Source: Cymbidium sinense
Taxonomy: Eukaryota; Streptophyta; Magnoliopsida; Asparagales; Orchidaceae
NCBI GenBank assembly: GCA_021442155.1
Contig: CM038215.1
Span: 273,089,014 to 273,153,013 of the forward strand
Direction of reading: 5' to 3'
DNA length: 64,000 nucleotides
Within the stretch, counting starts at the first letter, position 1. Every line of letters begins with the position of its first letter. The position numbers were made by a program, and so were the translations under genes. Shown piece by piece: positions 12,510-24,893 of the stretch. The notes below the pieces were generated by a model. The model had not been told where the DNA came from, searched no databases, and was given only the letters and a program-made list of their open reading frames with translations.

Positions 12510-15500
12510 CTAAAAGAATCTAACATATGGTAGACCAAATTTATCTAAATTAGACAAACCTCTTAAATGCTTAGGAATATTATCATTGGTAAACAAAGTA
12601 AAGTCTGAGAGATCGCACCCTAAACTAGTTAAAAAAATCATCACTTACCTTCTCTTAAAATATGTGTAATTTTAAAAGAAAGTTTAGGGATAATAGCTTT
12701 AATATTTTTAGTTAAATAGAAAAGCCCAGCATTACCCTTATGGTTATAATTGATCCTAGCAACAACCATCTTAGCATCAGATTCCAACCAAATAGCTTGA
12801 AAATTTCTCTCTAAACAAAGCTTAAGAGCATAAAAAATAGCCATCAATTAACAAAAAATAACTGATTTAGTAGAAAGAGGAGTGGAAAATAAAAGATAAT
12901 ATTCTCATGATTGTTTCTAAAATACCACCACAATCCAACTTGTTATGTGCAACAGATCCATCAGTATTAATTTTAATGCAAAAATTAAGTGGCTTAATCT
13001 AATGAATAATTTTAAATTTAGGAGACAAGTCATAATATGGAAAACTGATGCCCAATTTAGAGGCGACAAACTTACACCCTCTAAAATTAGTACTACTGAG
13101 AAGAGCAGCCTTATGTATAGAAAAAAATATTTTCTTTAGTCCTAGCAATAATCCTCTTATGGTTCATAGGCACATCATGATGTTTAGAATCATTTCTATC
13201 AAGCCAAATAAACCAAATCAAAGTAATAGCCACCACAATTTTGATATGCCCTTTAACAGTATTAATAAAATAAGAATCTAGATGTTGTATTAATGTTAAA
13301 TTACCATTAAAACAACTTAAATTAAATAAATCCTCATACCAACCCCAAACTTTAGAGGCAATGGCACCATTAACAAAAACATGATTAACATTCTCAATAT
13401 GAAAACAACACATGCATTTGGAAGGTAGATAATAACCTTTGTCCCAAAGTAAAGAGTCAATAACAATATAACCCCTTAAAATTCTCCACACAAGAATAGA
13501 GTAAGAAGTAGGAATAATATTATTCCAAATTTAAAGAAAAATAGGAGAAGTGGATTTTTTAACTTTAAGATAATGCCAAGTATCTTTAAAAGAAAATTCT
13601 CCATTACTAGAAAATTTAAAAAGAATTTGATCAAAAAATTACCATCAATAGAATATTAATGATGTTATTACTAATGAAATGAAATCAACAAAAAGAGAGA
13701 AATTCCATTCCACATTATAAATAAAATGACTAACTTTCAAAGAAGAAGTAGAATGTGTATTAAGCAAAGAATCAATGGAAAAGTCTCCCGTCCAGTTATC
13801 TTGCCAAAAGAAGGAAGACCCATTATTAATACCTAAAAAATGAGAGGTTCCACTTTCCATTTAACATCACAGAGCCATTTTCAAACAATAGAATCATCAT
13901 GTTTATAATTGCAAATCAAAGGATGCCTACCTTTGTAATATTTAAATTTCATAAATTTGGCCCAAAGACTTTCATTTTTTCCAAAATTCCACCAAAGTTT
14001 ATAACAAAACCATTGGTGGAGTCCATCAAAGATTTGCACCTAAGGCCACCTTCATAAATAGTACCACACATATTGGAAAGAAGTCCAATGAAGACTTTTG
14101 GCCAATTCCTAGAACCCCAAAAAAACTTATTAAAAGTCTTTTAATCGGATAAGAACAAGAAGTAGGAACAATATTAAGCAACATATAAAAAGGAAGAGAA
14201 TAAAGAATACATTTAATAATAATCTACCACCAAAAGATAAAAAAAATGAAATTCAAGGGTAGAAATTTTATTTTGAATATTATGAATTACCTCATCAAAG
14301 AGATGGGATCTCTTATGACCACAATATAAAGGGGAGCCTAAATATTTAATAGGAAGATTTTGATGAGAAAAACCAATGATATCCTTTATTTTATTAATTC
14401 TATGAACAAAAATAGAAGTAGAAGTGATAAAACAACTTTTATGAGTACTAATCAAAAGGCCACTTTCCTTTCAAATTTATTTAAAACCCTTAAGCTTTTT
14501 TAACATAATGTAACAATCCAATACAAAATATTATGAAATCATCAAAAGCTTAAATGAGAGATAGCCAAACCACCAAGATTCTGAAATACATACTAGAATT
14601 CTTCTAAAAAAGATTAAGCCAACAAGACAAATATTCAATGTAATAAGAAAAAATGAGAGAAAGAGGGTCATCTTGTCTTATACCTTGAGAGGAATTAAGG
14701 AAACCAAAGTTTTCACCATTGATAACTAATGAAAACCAAACATTTCTAATTATATTGTTAACCAAAGAAACAAAATGATTAGAAAAATAAAATAAAGTTA
14801 GAATGCTATTAAGAAAATCCTAAGAAATGTTATCATAAGCTTCTATGATGTCAAGCTTAAAAAGTAAATTGCCACCTCTAGTTTTAACATTCAAATCATG
14901 AATCAATTCTTGAGCAAGCAAGATGTTATCTGAAATAGTTCTATCTTTCACAAAGCCAGTTTGATTAGGAGAGATAATCTTAGGATAAAACTTACTAAGC
15001 ATATTAGTCAAAATTTTAGAAATCAATTTATTGAAAAAAGTACAAAGACTAGTATGTCTAAAGTCATTCCAAAAGTCAAGAGTATCTTTCTTAGAAATAA
15101 GAACAATAGAAATGCTAGAAAAATATTTAGGAATAGAATTCATTTCAAAAAAATTAATCAACATTATTAACAAGATCAGCTTTAATAATGAACCAAGCTT
15201 TTGAAAGAATAAAGTAGTGTAACCATCTACAATAAAATCAACATTCATACCATTAAGAATATTAAAATTTCCTCATCATAAGGAGGAGTAACCAATCACT
15301 CATTATCCTCTATAAACATAATAGAAGGGATGATAGAGATTGGATTAATGGCGACAATTTTATTTAAAAGATCTTTAAAATAATTAAGAGAAGAAAATAT
15401 ATCCTCTTTTTGGTTAAGAACTATCAAAGTTCTTGATTTTATGAATGCAACCAAGAACTCTCCTTTTCATTACCAAAGCATGAAAATATTTAGTGTTTCT

Positions 15501-16535
15501 TTCCCCTTGAAAGATGCTTAGAAACTTTTGTATCCAATAAGTCTCCTCCATATCTAAACTTAATGAGATTATCTTTAGCTTCAGTAAGATTATAATAAAA
15601 GAAGAATCAGTAATAACAAGTTCTTCCAAATCTTTCACCTTTTGTTCCATATTCTTGATATTATCAAAAGATTTTTTAAAATAGTTTACTAAGTGATATT
15701 ATGCTTAAGCCTTTTAAGCTTAAGCCAAAACCTCAACATACCAAATGCAAAATCATCAGGAGAAAGAGGAGCACACCAATTATAAGCATTAACATCAAGA
15801 AAACTTTTATCTTGTAACCACATATTTTGAAAACAAAATTTTTTAATGATATTATTGTTATGAACAACATCCTTAATAGAAATAAAAAAGAGGATGATCC
15901 AAGAGAGTTCTACTAAGATGCTCCACCAAAGTTAATGTCCAATGGTTTAACCAATAATTATTAAATAAGGCATGATCCAACTGTTGCCACAATCTATGAT
16001 AATTCCAAGCAAATTCAGAACTAATGAAACCAACATCATGAAGATTTCAATCCAAAATCATATTTGCAAAATCTTCCATTGAATGTAAATTCAAAAAAGA
16101 ACCCCCTTTCCTTTCATTCAAAGAAAGGACTGTATTGCAATCCCCACCAACAATCCAAGAATCATTAACAATAGAAGCAAAACTAGATAATTGATCCCAA
16201 AGAATTCTCCTCTCAAACTTGTTACAAGAAGCATAAACAAAAGAGCCAAAAGCATGATAATCACCAAATGAAATATCCACATTAATAACTTGATGAAAAT
16301 CATTAATAACATAAATAGTAAGAGAATTATTCCAAAATAACCAAATCTTATTATTTCTATTGAAATAAAAGTTGCTAAAACCAATCATCTTGCATGCATT
16401 ATTTTAGAAGAAAAAAATAAGTGGTTCAAGAATAGCCAAGAAACCAACATTATAAATTCTACAAAGATTCCTAATTCTTTTCCTAACAACAAGAGTACCA
16501 ATGCCCCTCACCTTCCAAATAAGAAAGTTAAACAT
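12510..16535 (-). pseudogene. LINE B ORF2: endonuclease-RT-RNase H, broken
   Basis: The start is the ATG at 16533-16535 giving MFNFLIWKVRGIG, the usual start of plant L1 ORF2; the stop is TAG at 12510-12512 after LPYVRFF. In order: apurinic endonuclease domain (16050-16535; SWIVGGDCN and the Tyr-Ala-Ser-Cys-Asn segment), RT (roughly 14500-15250; NQTGFVKDRTISDNILLAQE, KLDIIEAYDNIS), RT-associated zinc-binding region (13110-13490; PSKCMCCFHIENVNHVF) and a C-terminal RNase H (12641-12847; IWLESDAKMVVARI, HILREGK). The conserved RQGDPLSP block reads RQDDPLSL, and the catalytic DD motif (near 14555) is hit by a frameshift. Enzymatically dead. Confidence 0.85.
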
Positions 16536-16599
16536 TAATTTTTATTAGGAAAAGAAGATGAAGAAGATCAAGTAGATCTAGAAAATTTAGGAGGATAAT

Positions 16600-17560
16600 T
16601 TTAAAACTATTTTTTTTCTTTTTTACAAAAATAGTTTGAAAACTAGTCTCATTCTCTAATGATTCATCATCGGAATGGTTTTATCATCATTATTAACAAT
16701 AGATTTATGAGAAAATCTCATTTAACAAGAAGATAAATCCTTTTTGTCCAATAAATGAGAATTATCACTAAGCAAAGTACCATCCAGAATAATAGTTAAA
16801 GAAGGGGGTAGAAACATATTTATTAAGCAAACAAACACTTGGCTGCACATTATCAAGAAGCTCCATACCATCATTCTTGCCCAAATTCAAAGAAGATAAA
16901 ATAAGATTTTCTTTTAAAGATTTTCTTAGGTGAAATAATAGAACCATTTTCTAGATTTTCAGCAACACAAATCTCCTTAGAATCTGAAACTAAAATAAAA
17001 AAAAATCATCCACTTGCAAATTTTAAGGAATAATAAAAATAATAGTAGCTGAAACCTGATTACTCTCCTAAATAGTTTCAGAAGCATTTTTAACAAGCTT
17101 ATCACTACCACTTACATTGGGAACACCATTAGAAATATTAGGAACAACATTAGAAACATCAATAATATCATTCATATCACCATTATCCTTTTCATTTAAA
17201 GTAGTTTTTCTTTTATCACTTTTTAAATCTCTAATTTTTCCAGCAACCTTAGGATCTTTAACCACTTTCTTCCCAAGATGTGGATGAGCAACGAAACATT
17301 CTGAGACATCATGGCCATGAGTTTTGTAATGATTGTAGAAAGCTTGGCTAGTTTTTCAATTTCCAAATCAGAGCACATAATAGCCAAAACACCATTGAAG
17401 TTCGTATGAACCAGGTTTAAAGAAATATCAAAGAAGTTGAGGAATCCTTACCAAATAAGGCATCTTTGAAGGATTTAAAGGTAAAAGGTTTAGCTATTCC
17501 CAAAGAATTGGAGCTGGGAGCATTTATTTCCCAAGTATTCACAAAAGCGATGCCACAAAT
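16600..17560 (-). pseudogene. LINE B ORF1 remnant (gag-like, zinc knuckle)
   Basis: The nucleic-acid-binding ORF1 of plant L1 elements. The zinc knuckle (17280-17345) reads YNHYKTHGHDVSEC in place of the C-x2-C-x4-H-x4-C seen in LINE C: both leading Cys are now Tyr, and the His and last Cys remain. A polar, acidic tail (17068-17265) follows, as in LINEs C and E. Frameshifts and stops prevent a single frame, so the limits are approximate. Confidence 0.65.
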
Positions 17561-17700
17561 GGTGCCACTTAAGAACAAACAAGGATCGCCAAAGCGAGCA
17601 AATAGAATAAATTTTTAGAAAACTAGCTAAAAATGATGCGAAAGAGAATGGAAAAGAAAATAATTCAAGAATCCTGAGCCAAGAGGAAGGGGCTGAATAA

Positions 17701-18925
17701 GGTTTAGGGTTTTAGTTTGGGGGGTTGGGTTTTTTTTCATTTTTTTTTTTTTTTTAGGTTTAGGGTTTAGGGTTTTTAGGTTTAGGTTTTAGGGTTTGGG
17801 TTGGGTTTAGTTTAGAGTTTTAGGGTTTAGGTTTAGAGTTTAGGGTTTGGGTTTGGGTTTTAGGTTTTAGGGTTTAGGGTTTAGTTGGGTTTAGGGTTTA
17901 GGTTTAGGGTTTGTTTAGGGTTTAGGTTAGCTTTTTTATTTTATTATTATTTTTTTATTTTAAATTAAAAACTTAGGTTTAAGTTTATTTAGTTTATTTT
18001 TATTTATTTTAGTTTATGTTATTTTTATTTTTTATTTAGGTTTATTTTTTTTTTATTTAGTTTATTTATTTCAGGTTTATTATTTTAGTTTATTTTATTT
18101 TATTTTATTTTATTTTTTGGGTTTAGGTTTTGATTTAGGTTTCTTTCTTTACTTTAGTTTTATTTTTATTTTATTTTTTGGTTTAGGTTTTATTTTTTAT
18201 TTTTTAGTTTAGGTTTTTTATATTATTTTTAAGTTTAGTTTTAGGTTTTATTTTAGGTTTATTTTAGGTTTATTTATTTTAGGTTTAGGTTTATTTTAGT
18301 TTATTTTATTTTATTTAGTTTAGTTTAGGTTAATGTTTAGTTTATTTTATAGTTTATTTATTTTATTTTATTTTAGGTTTATTTTATTTTTTATATTTAG
18401 GTTTTATTTAGGTTTATATTTAGTTTTATTTTATTTTATTTTGGTTTATTTTATTTTAATTTAGGTATAGTTTTTATTTTATTCAGGTTTTATATTTTTT
18501 AGTTTAATTCAAGTTTTTATTTATTTTATTTTACTTTTATTTTAAATTTTATTATATTTTTTTAGGTTTAGGTTTTAGTTTATGTTTTTATTTTATATTA
18601 TTTTTTATTTTGTTTTGGTTTAGGTTTATTTATTTATTTTTATTTTAAGGTTTTATTTTATTTAGGTTTAGGTTTTAGCTTTTAGGGTTTAGGGTTTAAG
18701 TTTAGTTTAGGGAGGTATAGGGTTTAGGGTTTAGGGTTTAGGTTTGGGGTAGTTTAGGGTTTGGGTTTAGGGTTTAGGTTTAGTTTAGTTTAGGTTTTAT
18801 GGTTTAGTTTAGTTTAGGTGGTTTAGGATTTTGGTTTAGGTTTAGGGTTTAGGATTTTAAGGTTTAGGGTCTAGGGTTTTGTTTAGGTTTAGGTTGGGTA
18901 GGTTTAGTTTAGGGTAAGGTTTTGG
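17701..18925 (+). repeat. Telomere-like array with one T-rich monomer
   Basis: TTTAGGG-type to ~17935, then the anchor TTTTAAATTAAAAACTTAGG (~17958-17977), then a T-rich monomer to ~18665, then TTTAGGG to the GR-RBP copy 3 tail. Together with 10414-11508 it looks like the same kind of higher-order unit in which LINE B sits. Confidence 0.9.
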
Positions 18926-19364
18926 TTTTAAAGAGAATAAATTTATATTTAACATTTCTTATTTTTTATTTCATCAACCAAGTAACACACCAAGTTTTCT
19001 AAGACACAAGCGACGACATTGATAAAAAATGAGCTCCCAAAGAATAAATCAAGAATCTTAGATTATTAGAAATGTCTCTATAGGTTCCATATGCGCAAAT
19101 TGATCGAGATCTTGTTTCTCGTTCCCATAACCAATAAGGCCTCTCAAGTAACAAGATCCACCATCATATCCCCGATCTCTCCCTCCATGGCAGTAACCTC
19201 TATCGTTCCTCCCACCTCCATAACCACCACTAGTCCGACCACCACCTCCATATCCACTAGCCCACAGATCCCACCACCACTATAACCCGCCTGCCTTCTT
19301 TGCCTCTATCTAGATCTAAACAGCTTGGTTTTATGATATTCCTATCAAGGTTCTTCCCCATTCT
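18926..19364 (-). pseudogene. GR-RBP 3' fragment, copy 3
   Basis: The Gly tail is readable on the minus strand (GGRDRGYDGGSCYLRG) and is followed by a degraded 3'UTR (ATTTCATCAACCAAGTAACACACC on the + strand is shared, with small changes, by copies 2-5). Its right edge is the family junction CCCATTCTTAGGGTTTAGG. The A-tail is reduced to a short TTTT at the left edge. Indels break the frame and no RRM is present. Confidence 0.75.
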
Positions 19365-22300
19365 TAGGGTTTAGGTTTAGGTTGAGTTTGGTTGGGGTTT
19401 TAGGGTTTAGGTTTTTGTTTAGGTTAGGTTTTTTAGGTTTTGGTTTATGATTTAAGGTTAGGGTTTAGGGTTTAGGGTTTAGGATTTAAGGCTTTAGGGT
19501 TTATTCTTTTAGGGTTTATGGTTTAGGGTTAGGGTTTAGGGTTTGTAGGTTGTAGGGGTTTGTAGGTTTATGATTTAGGATTTAGGTTTTTTTTATGTAG
19601 GTCTAGTTTAGTTATTTATTTAATATATTTTATTTATTTTATTTTATTTTATTTTAAGTTTAGGTTTGTTTAGGTTTTATTTTGATTTATTTTTAATTTT
19701 ATTTAGGTTTAAGTTTTATTTATTTATTTATTTTAGGTTTTATATAGCTTAGGTTTTATTTAGCTTAGGTTTTTTGGTTTAGGTTTAGGTTTTAGTTTAT
19801 GCTTTTATTTTATTTTTATCTTATTATATTTTGGTTTAGATTTTTATATTTATTTTATTTTAGGTTTTATTTTTTATTTTTAGGTTTATTTAGGTTTTAG
19901 GATTAGAGTTTTTAGATTTTAGGGTTTGTATTTGGGTTTTATAGGTAGGTTTTATTTTAGGTTTAGATTTTCAACACGTAACCGAACCAGATTTGGGGAT
20001 AGGTTTAGATTTAGGGTTTAGGAGTAAATTTAGTGGTCAGGGCCTGGGAGTAGGTTTAGGTGAGTTTAGGATGGGGTTTAGGGTTGGGTTTGGGATGGTG
20101 GTTTAGGGTTTGGGGAGTTTAGGTTTATGGTTAGGTCAGGTTTAGGATTAGTCAGGTTAGTTTAGGTTTTAGGTTTAGGGAGGATGTGGGTTTAGGGTTT
20201 ATTTAAATTAAGCAAAAATATGTTTAAGTTTATTTAGTTTATTTATTATTTTATTTATTATGTTTATTTTATTTTATTTTATTTAGGTTTATTTTTTATT
20301 TATATTTATTGTTAATTTATTTTAGGTTTATTTATCTTAGGTTTTAGTTTTTTTAGGTTTAGTTTAGGTTTATATTTATTTTTAGTTTATTTATTTTTAG
20401 GTTTAGGTTTATTTTTATTTAAGTTTTAGTTTAGGTTTTATTTTATTTTTTTAGGTTTAGGTTTTTTTTTTTGGTTTATTTATATTTATTTTAGTTTAGG
20501 TTTAGGTTTATTTTAGTTTATTTTATTTTATTTAGTTTAGGGTTTAGTTTTAGTTTATTTTTTTGGTTTAGGTTTAGTTTTATTTTTTCTAGGTTTAGAT
20601 TTTATTTTATTTTATTTTATTTAGGTTTTTTTTTTTTTAGTTTTTAGGTTTAATTTATTTATTTTTGGTTTTATTTTATTTTAGGTTTTATTTAGTTTTA
20701 TTTTATTTTATTTTAGGTTCATTTTATTTTATTTTTCATTTAGTTTTTTATTTTATTTTAGGTTTGTTATTTTAGGTTTATTTTCTTTTAGTTTAGTTTG
20801 GGTTTTATTTATTTTATTTTATTTAGTTTTATTTTATTTATTATTTTCATAGTTTTTAGGTTTAGTTAGGTTTTATTTTATTTTATTTTATTTATTTATA
20901 GTTTTATTTATTTATTTTAGGTTTTATTTAGTTTAGTTTAAGTTTGTTTTTTTTGTGTTTTGAGTGTTTAGAGGGTTTGTTAGGTTTAGGTTATGGGAGG
21001 GAGGTTTGGAGGGTTTAGGGTTTAGGGTTTAGAGTTGTTGGTTTAGGGTTAGGTGGGGTGGGTAGTGGGTAGGGTTTAGGTAGTTTAGGTAAAGAGTTTA
21101 GGGTTAGTTTTAGGGTTTAGGAGGTTAGGGTTTATCTTTATTTTTATTTTTTAAATTAAGTAAACCAGAGTTTAAGTTTATTTAGTTTATTTATTATTAT
21201 TTATTTATTTTTATTTATTTAGTTTATTTATTTTTATTTAGTTTATTTATTTTATTTATTATTATTTAGGTTTATTTTAGTTTATTTTAAGGTTTATTTT
21301 TTAGGTTTTAGGTTTATTTTTTAATTTAGTTTTATTTTATTTTTATTTTAGGTTTATTTTTATTTTAGGTTTTAGGTTTAGTGTTTAATTTTATTGATTT
21401 ATTTTTAGGTTTTATTTTTAGTTAAGATTTAGGTTTTTTTAGTTTATTTTATTTTATTTAGGTTTATGGGTTTATTTTAGTTTAGGTTTAGGTTTTATTT
21501 ATTTTAGTTTAGTTTATTATTAGGTTTAGGTTTATTTATTGTTTAGATTATTTTAGCTTTAGGTTTAGGTTTATCTTCTTATTTATGCTTTTATTTTAGG
21601 TTTAGGTTTTTATTTTGGGTTTAGGTTTATTTTTATTTATTTTAGGTTTTATTTTTAGTTTATTATTTAGTTTTTGGTTTTTATTTATTTTATTTTATTT
21701 TAGGTTTAGTTTTATTTTAGTTTAGTTTATTTTATTTTATTTTAGTTTTTATTTTAGGTTTATGTTTTTGTTCAGTTTAGGTTTAGATTTTAGTTTATGT
21801 TTTATTTTATTTTATTTTTTTTATTTTATTTTATTTATTTATATTTTATTTTTTTTATTTAGGTTTATGTTAGTTTATTAGGGTTAGGGTTTAGGGTTTG
21901 TTTGAGGCTTTTGAGTTTAGGGTTTTAATTTTAGGGTTTAGGATTTAGGGTTTATTTTATTTTAATTTATTTTAGTTTATTTATCTTAGGTTTATTTATT
22001 TTAGTTTAGGTTTTTTATTTTAGTTTAGTTTTAGGTTTAGTTTAGGTTTTATTTTTTTTAGTCTAGTTTTATTTTATTTTATTTGGTTTAGGTTTTATTT
22101 TTTATTTTTAGGTTTAGGTTTAGGCTTTTATTTTTTTTTTAGTTTATTTTAGGTTTTATTTTTAGGTTTATGTTTATTTTTAGTTTATTTTATTTTATTT
22201 TAGTTTAGGTTTAGGTTTAATTTAGTCTTTAGGTTCATATAGTTTATATATTAGGTTTAGGTTTATTTATTTAGTTTAGTTTATCTAGTTTAGGTTTACA

Positions 22301-23134
22301 TTTTTTATTTTTTATTTTAGTTTAGGGTTTAAGTTTTATTTTTATTTATTTTAGGTTTAATTTAGTTTATTGTTTAGGTTTAGGCTTTTTATTTATTTTA
22401 TTTTATTTTTATTTTAGGTTTTTTTAGGTTTAGTTTTTTAGGTTTTAATTTTCTTTTAGTTTAAATTTTTTAATTTTCATTTAGTTTAGGTTTATTTTAT
22501 TTTATTTAGTTTTTTTTTTTCTTTTGGTTAGTTTAGTTTAGTTTATATTTATTTTATTTTATTTTTATTTTATTTTTGGTATAGTTTTATATTTTATTTA
22601 TTTTTTTAGATTTTATTTAGTTTTAGGTTTAGGTTTAAGGGTTTTTGGGTTGGTAAGTTTAGGATTTATGGCAGGTTTTTGGGTTTAGGGTTTAGGGTTT
22701 GTGGTTTAAGTTGGTTAGTTTGGGGTCTGGTTAGGGTTAGTTTAGGAGGGAGATTTAGGTAGAGGGTTTAAGGTTTAGGGTTTGGGGGCCTGTTTTAAGT
22801 GGTAGGTTTAGGGAGTTGGTAGGTTTAGTAGGGTAGGGTTTTTAGGAGGGTTTAGGTTTAGGGTTTAGGGTTTAGTTTAGGTTTAGGGTTTAGGGTTTAA
22901 GGTTTAGGTTTAGGTTTGGGGTTTATTTATTTTATTTTATTTTTTAGGTTTAGTCATTTTATTTTTATTTTATTTTATTTTGGTTTAGGTTTATTTATTT
23001 ATTTTATTTTTAGGTTTTATTTAGTTTAGGTTTAGGTCTTAGCTTTTTAGGGTTTAGGGTTAGTTTAGGGTTTAGGGTTTAGGTTTTAGGGTTTAAGGTT
23101 TAGGGTTTATGGTTTAGGGTTTAGGGTTTAGGGA
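19364..23134 (+). repeat. Longest telomere-like array, several T-rich monomers
   Basis: 3.8 kb alternating TTTAGGG-type segments (19364-19600, 19890-20190, 20960-21140, 21880-21960, 22640-22920, 23040-23134) with T-rich blocks. Two anchors, TTTAAATTAAGCAAAA (~20202) and TTAAATTAAGTAAACC (~21151), are ~946 bases apart and give the clearest direct reading of the monomer length. A third T-rich block starts at ~21960 without its anchor. The segment at 20985-21100 and 22640-22870 has extra G (GGGAGG-type) variants. Confidence 0.85.
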
Positions 23135-24893
23135 TTTTAAGGAAACTCATAAAGGGGAGAATTTTATTGCCACAAAGAAAGGAGTACAAGGTCTTTATAG
23201 GGGATAATTTTTTTTTACATTTTTCCTAGAGAGAAAAATCCTTTATTTAATGCAACAAAAGCAAGGAAACTAAATAAAAGCAATAACAAACCAAAAAACA
23301 AATAAGGAATAACAGAAATAGATGACCAAAGCCCACTACTAAGGTCAAGTCTTTTGAGAGTTGCACAATCCATAGGTTTCAAAATTTGCAGAGAACCTCT
23401 AAAAGAATCTTGCAAGTTACTAGAAATTGTAATTAGCACAACTAGAGAAAATCAAGCTTTAGCACATAATAAAGAGCAATATAAGAGAAAATTTCTAATA
23501 AGGCTCGCTCACTCACCTGCATCTTCAGCAACCACAAATGTGAGCATCCAAACTTCAAATGAAGGGTTATAGTCACATATGCTGCTACCAGCCAAATAAT
23601 AATCGAGAAATCATCCTAGCCATCATAGCTTACCTTGATGGAGGCAATCCAAAGAGTGAAAGTCAATAATTCTTCTACAGACCCAAGCAACAAAAAAAGT
23701 TGGCCCACAAAACACAGTGACTAAAGTCCACCAAGCCCAAAGGAAGTAGCATCAACAAAACCACCATAGTAGAAATGAAAGAGCAGCTGCCAAGATATCA
23801 CCTAAAAAACAAAGCAACCATGAATAAGAACCAAACCCACTAGAGTCACCAGACAACCACAAGCAACTGCCCAAAACCAAAATAATAACCTACAACTAGC
23901 ACCAAGAAACCAGCAATTCCAAACCAGATTAGAGGTCAAGGCCAACACTAATAGCAGCCACCAATCCAACCCATACATCAGAGGCAAGAAATAAAAAGGC
24001 AATCCCAATACCTCCATCAAAAATAGAAAGATAGCCATAGGAAAATAGCAGCACCCAGCCACTATAAGGCCAAAACCAGAATAAAGAAAAGCCACCAAAA
24101 GGTCAACCCTACCAGCTAACAATAGATCTGAAAGAAAAAAAAAGGAAAACCAACCAAACCAACTAGCACAACCAACCAAACCAACCCACAAGACCATCCA
24201 ATTAACAAAGCTATAGAAGAGCCAACTCTGATAAGGAAATAAACCAAAGGGAGGCAATCCCAACATAGAGAAAGATAGGCATAGTGACAACAAATAGGAA
24301 GCCACCCAAAACTACTAAGAAACAAATGGTCATCACCCAACCAGACAAAAAGCCATAGCCTAGGAGGACCACCCAACCACAAACAGCCAACCAAAGTGGC
24401 AAGGAAAATAGACCAAGGCCCCATCCAAACACAAAACCACCAAAAGGCCTAAAAAAAAACTCAAGGGTAAAAGATTGACAAGCCATCAAATAATAGCCAC
24501 CCAAGATAGCCATGTAGGGGTAGTAGCAAATGAACCCACCAGCCCCAAAAAACAATAGAAAACCTCCTTAAGTAAAGAAAAATAGCCAAAACCATAGGCA
24601 AAACTAGGACCATTAAAAAAAGGGGAAAAGCCAAAAGCATTGAGGCATAACCCAGAAGGAGGCCAGCATAAGATCAACGAAGCACATGAAGAAATTATTG
24701 ACATTTAGATCCCTAAATAAAATAATCAGCCAAAGAGAGCACCTCTCCAACAAAGAGGAATCCACCACCTCAAAGAGATCTCCAAAGTATTACAACACAA
24801 ACCAAACAAGAGAGTGAAACAACCAAAAAAATGCAGCAAAATGAAAATGCACATAGAGAAAATCATAGAGAACCTAAAATACACAAAGCAAAG
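23135..24893 (-). other. LINE C 3'UTR, U/G-rich in the RNA
   Basis: This non-coding tail has the A/C-rich + strand (for example ACCAACCAAACCAACTAGC near 24150) typical of this family. Overlapping hydrophobic frames on the minus strand at 23802-24704 reach 167 codons, but they have no family resemblance, overlap one another in different frames and follow the low sense-strand A content. Confidence 0.7.

Larger units (their letters stand above)
11509..17700 (-). mobile_element. LINE B: near full-length L1-type non-LTR retrotransposon
   Basis: A 6.2 kb element with the full plant L1 order on the minus strand: 5'UTR, ORF1, ORF2 and a ~1.0 kb 3'UTR ending in an 8-base A-tail (T run 11509-11516). 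Both flanks are TTTAGGG-type DNA (left junction GTTTAGGG then T8; right junction CTGAATAA then GGTTTAGGG). A target-site duplication cannot be recognised because the target is itself a tandem repeat. Both ORFs carry stops and frameshifts, so it is inactive. Confidence 0.9.

Noticed and set aside
23802..24704. Long overlapping hydrophobic, Trp/Phe/Leu-rich minus-strand frames (also 12009-12343, 35094-36462, 38676-40522) as membrane proteins
   Set aside because: They lie in LINE 3'UTRs, overlap in several frames, have no conserved start or order between elements, and follow from the low content of A on the sense strand, which removes stop codons.
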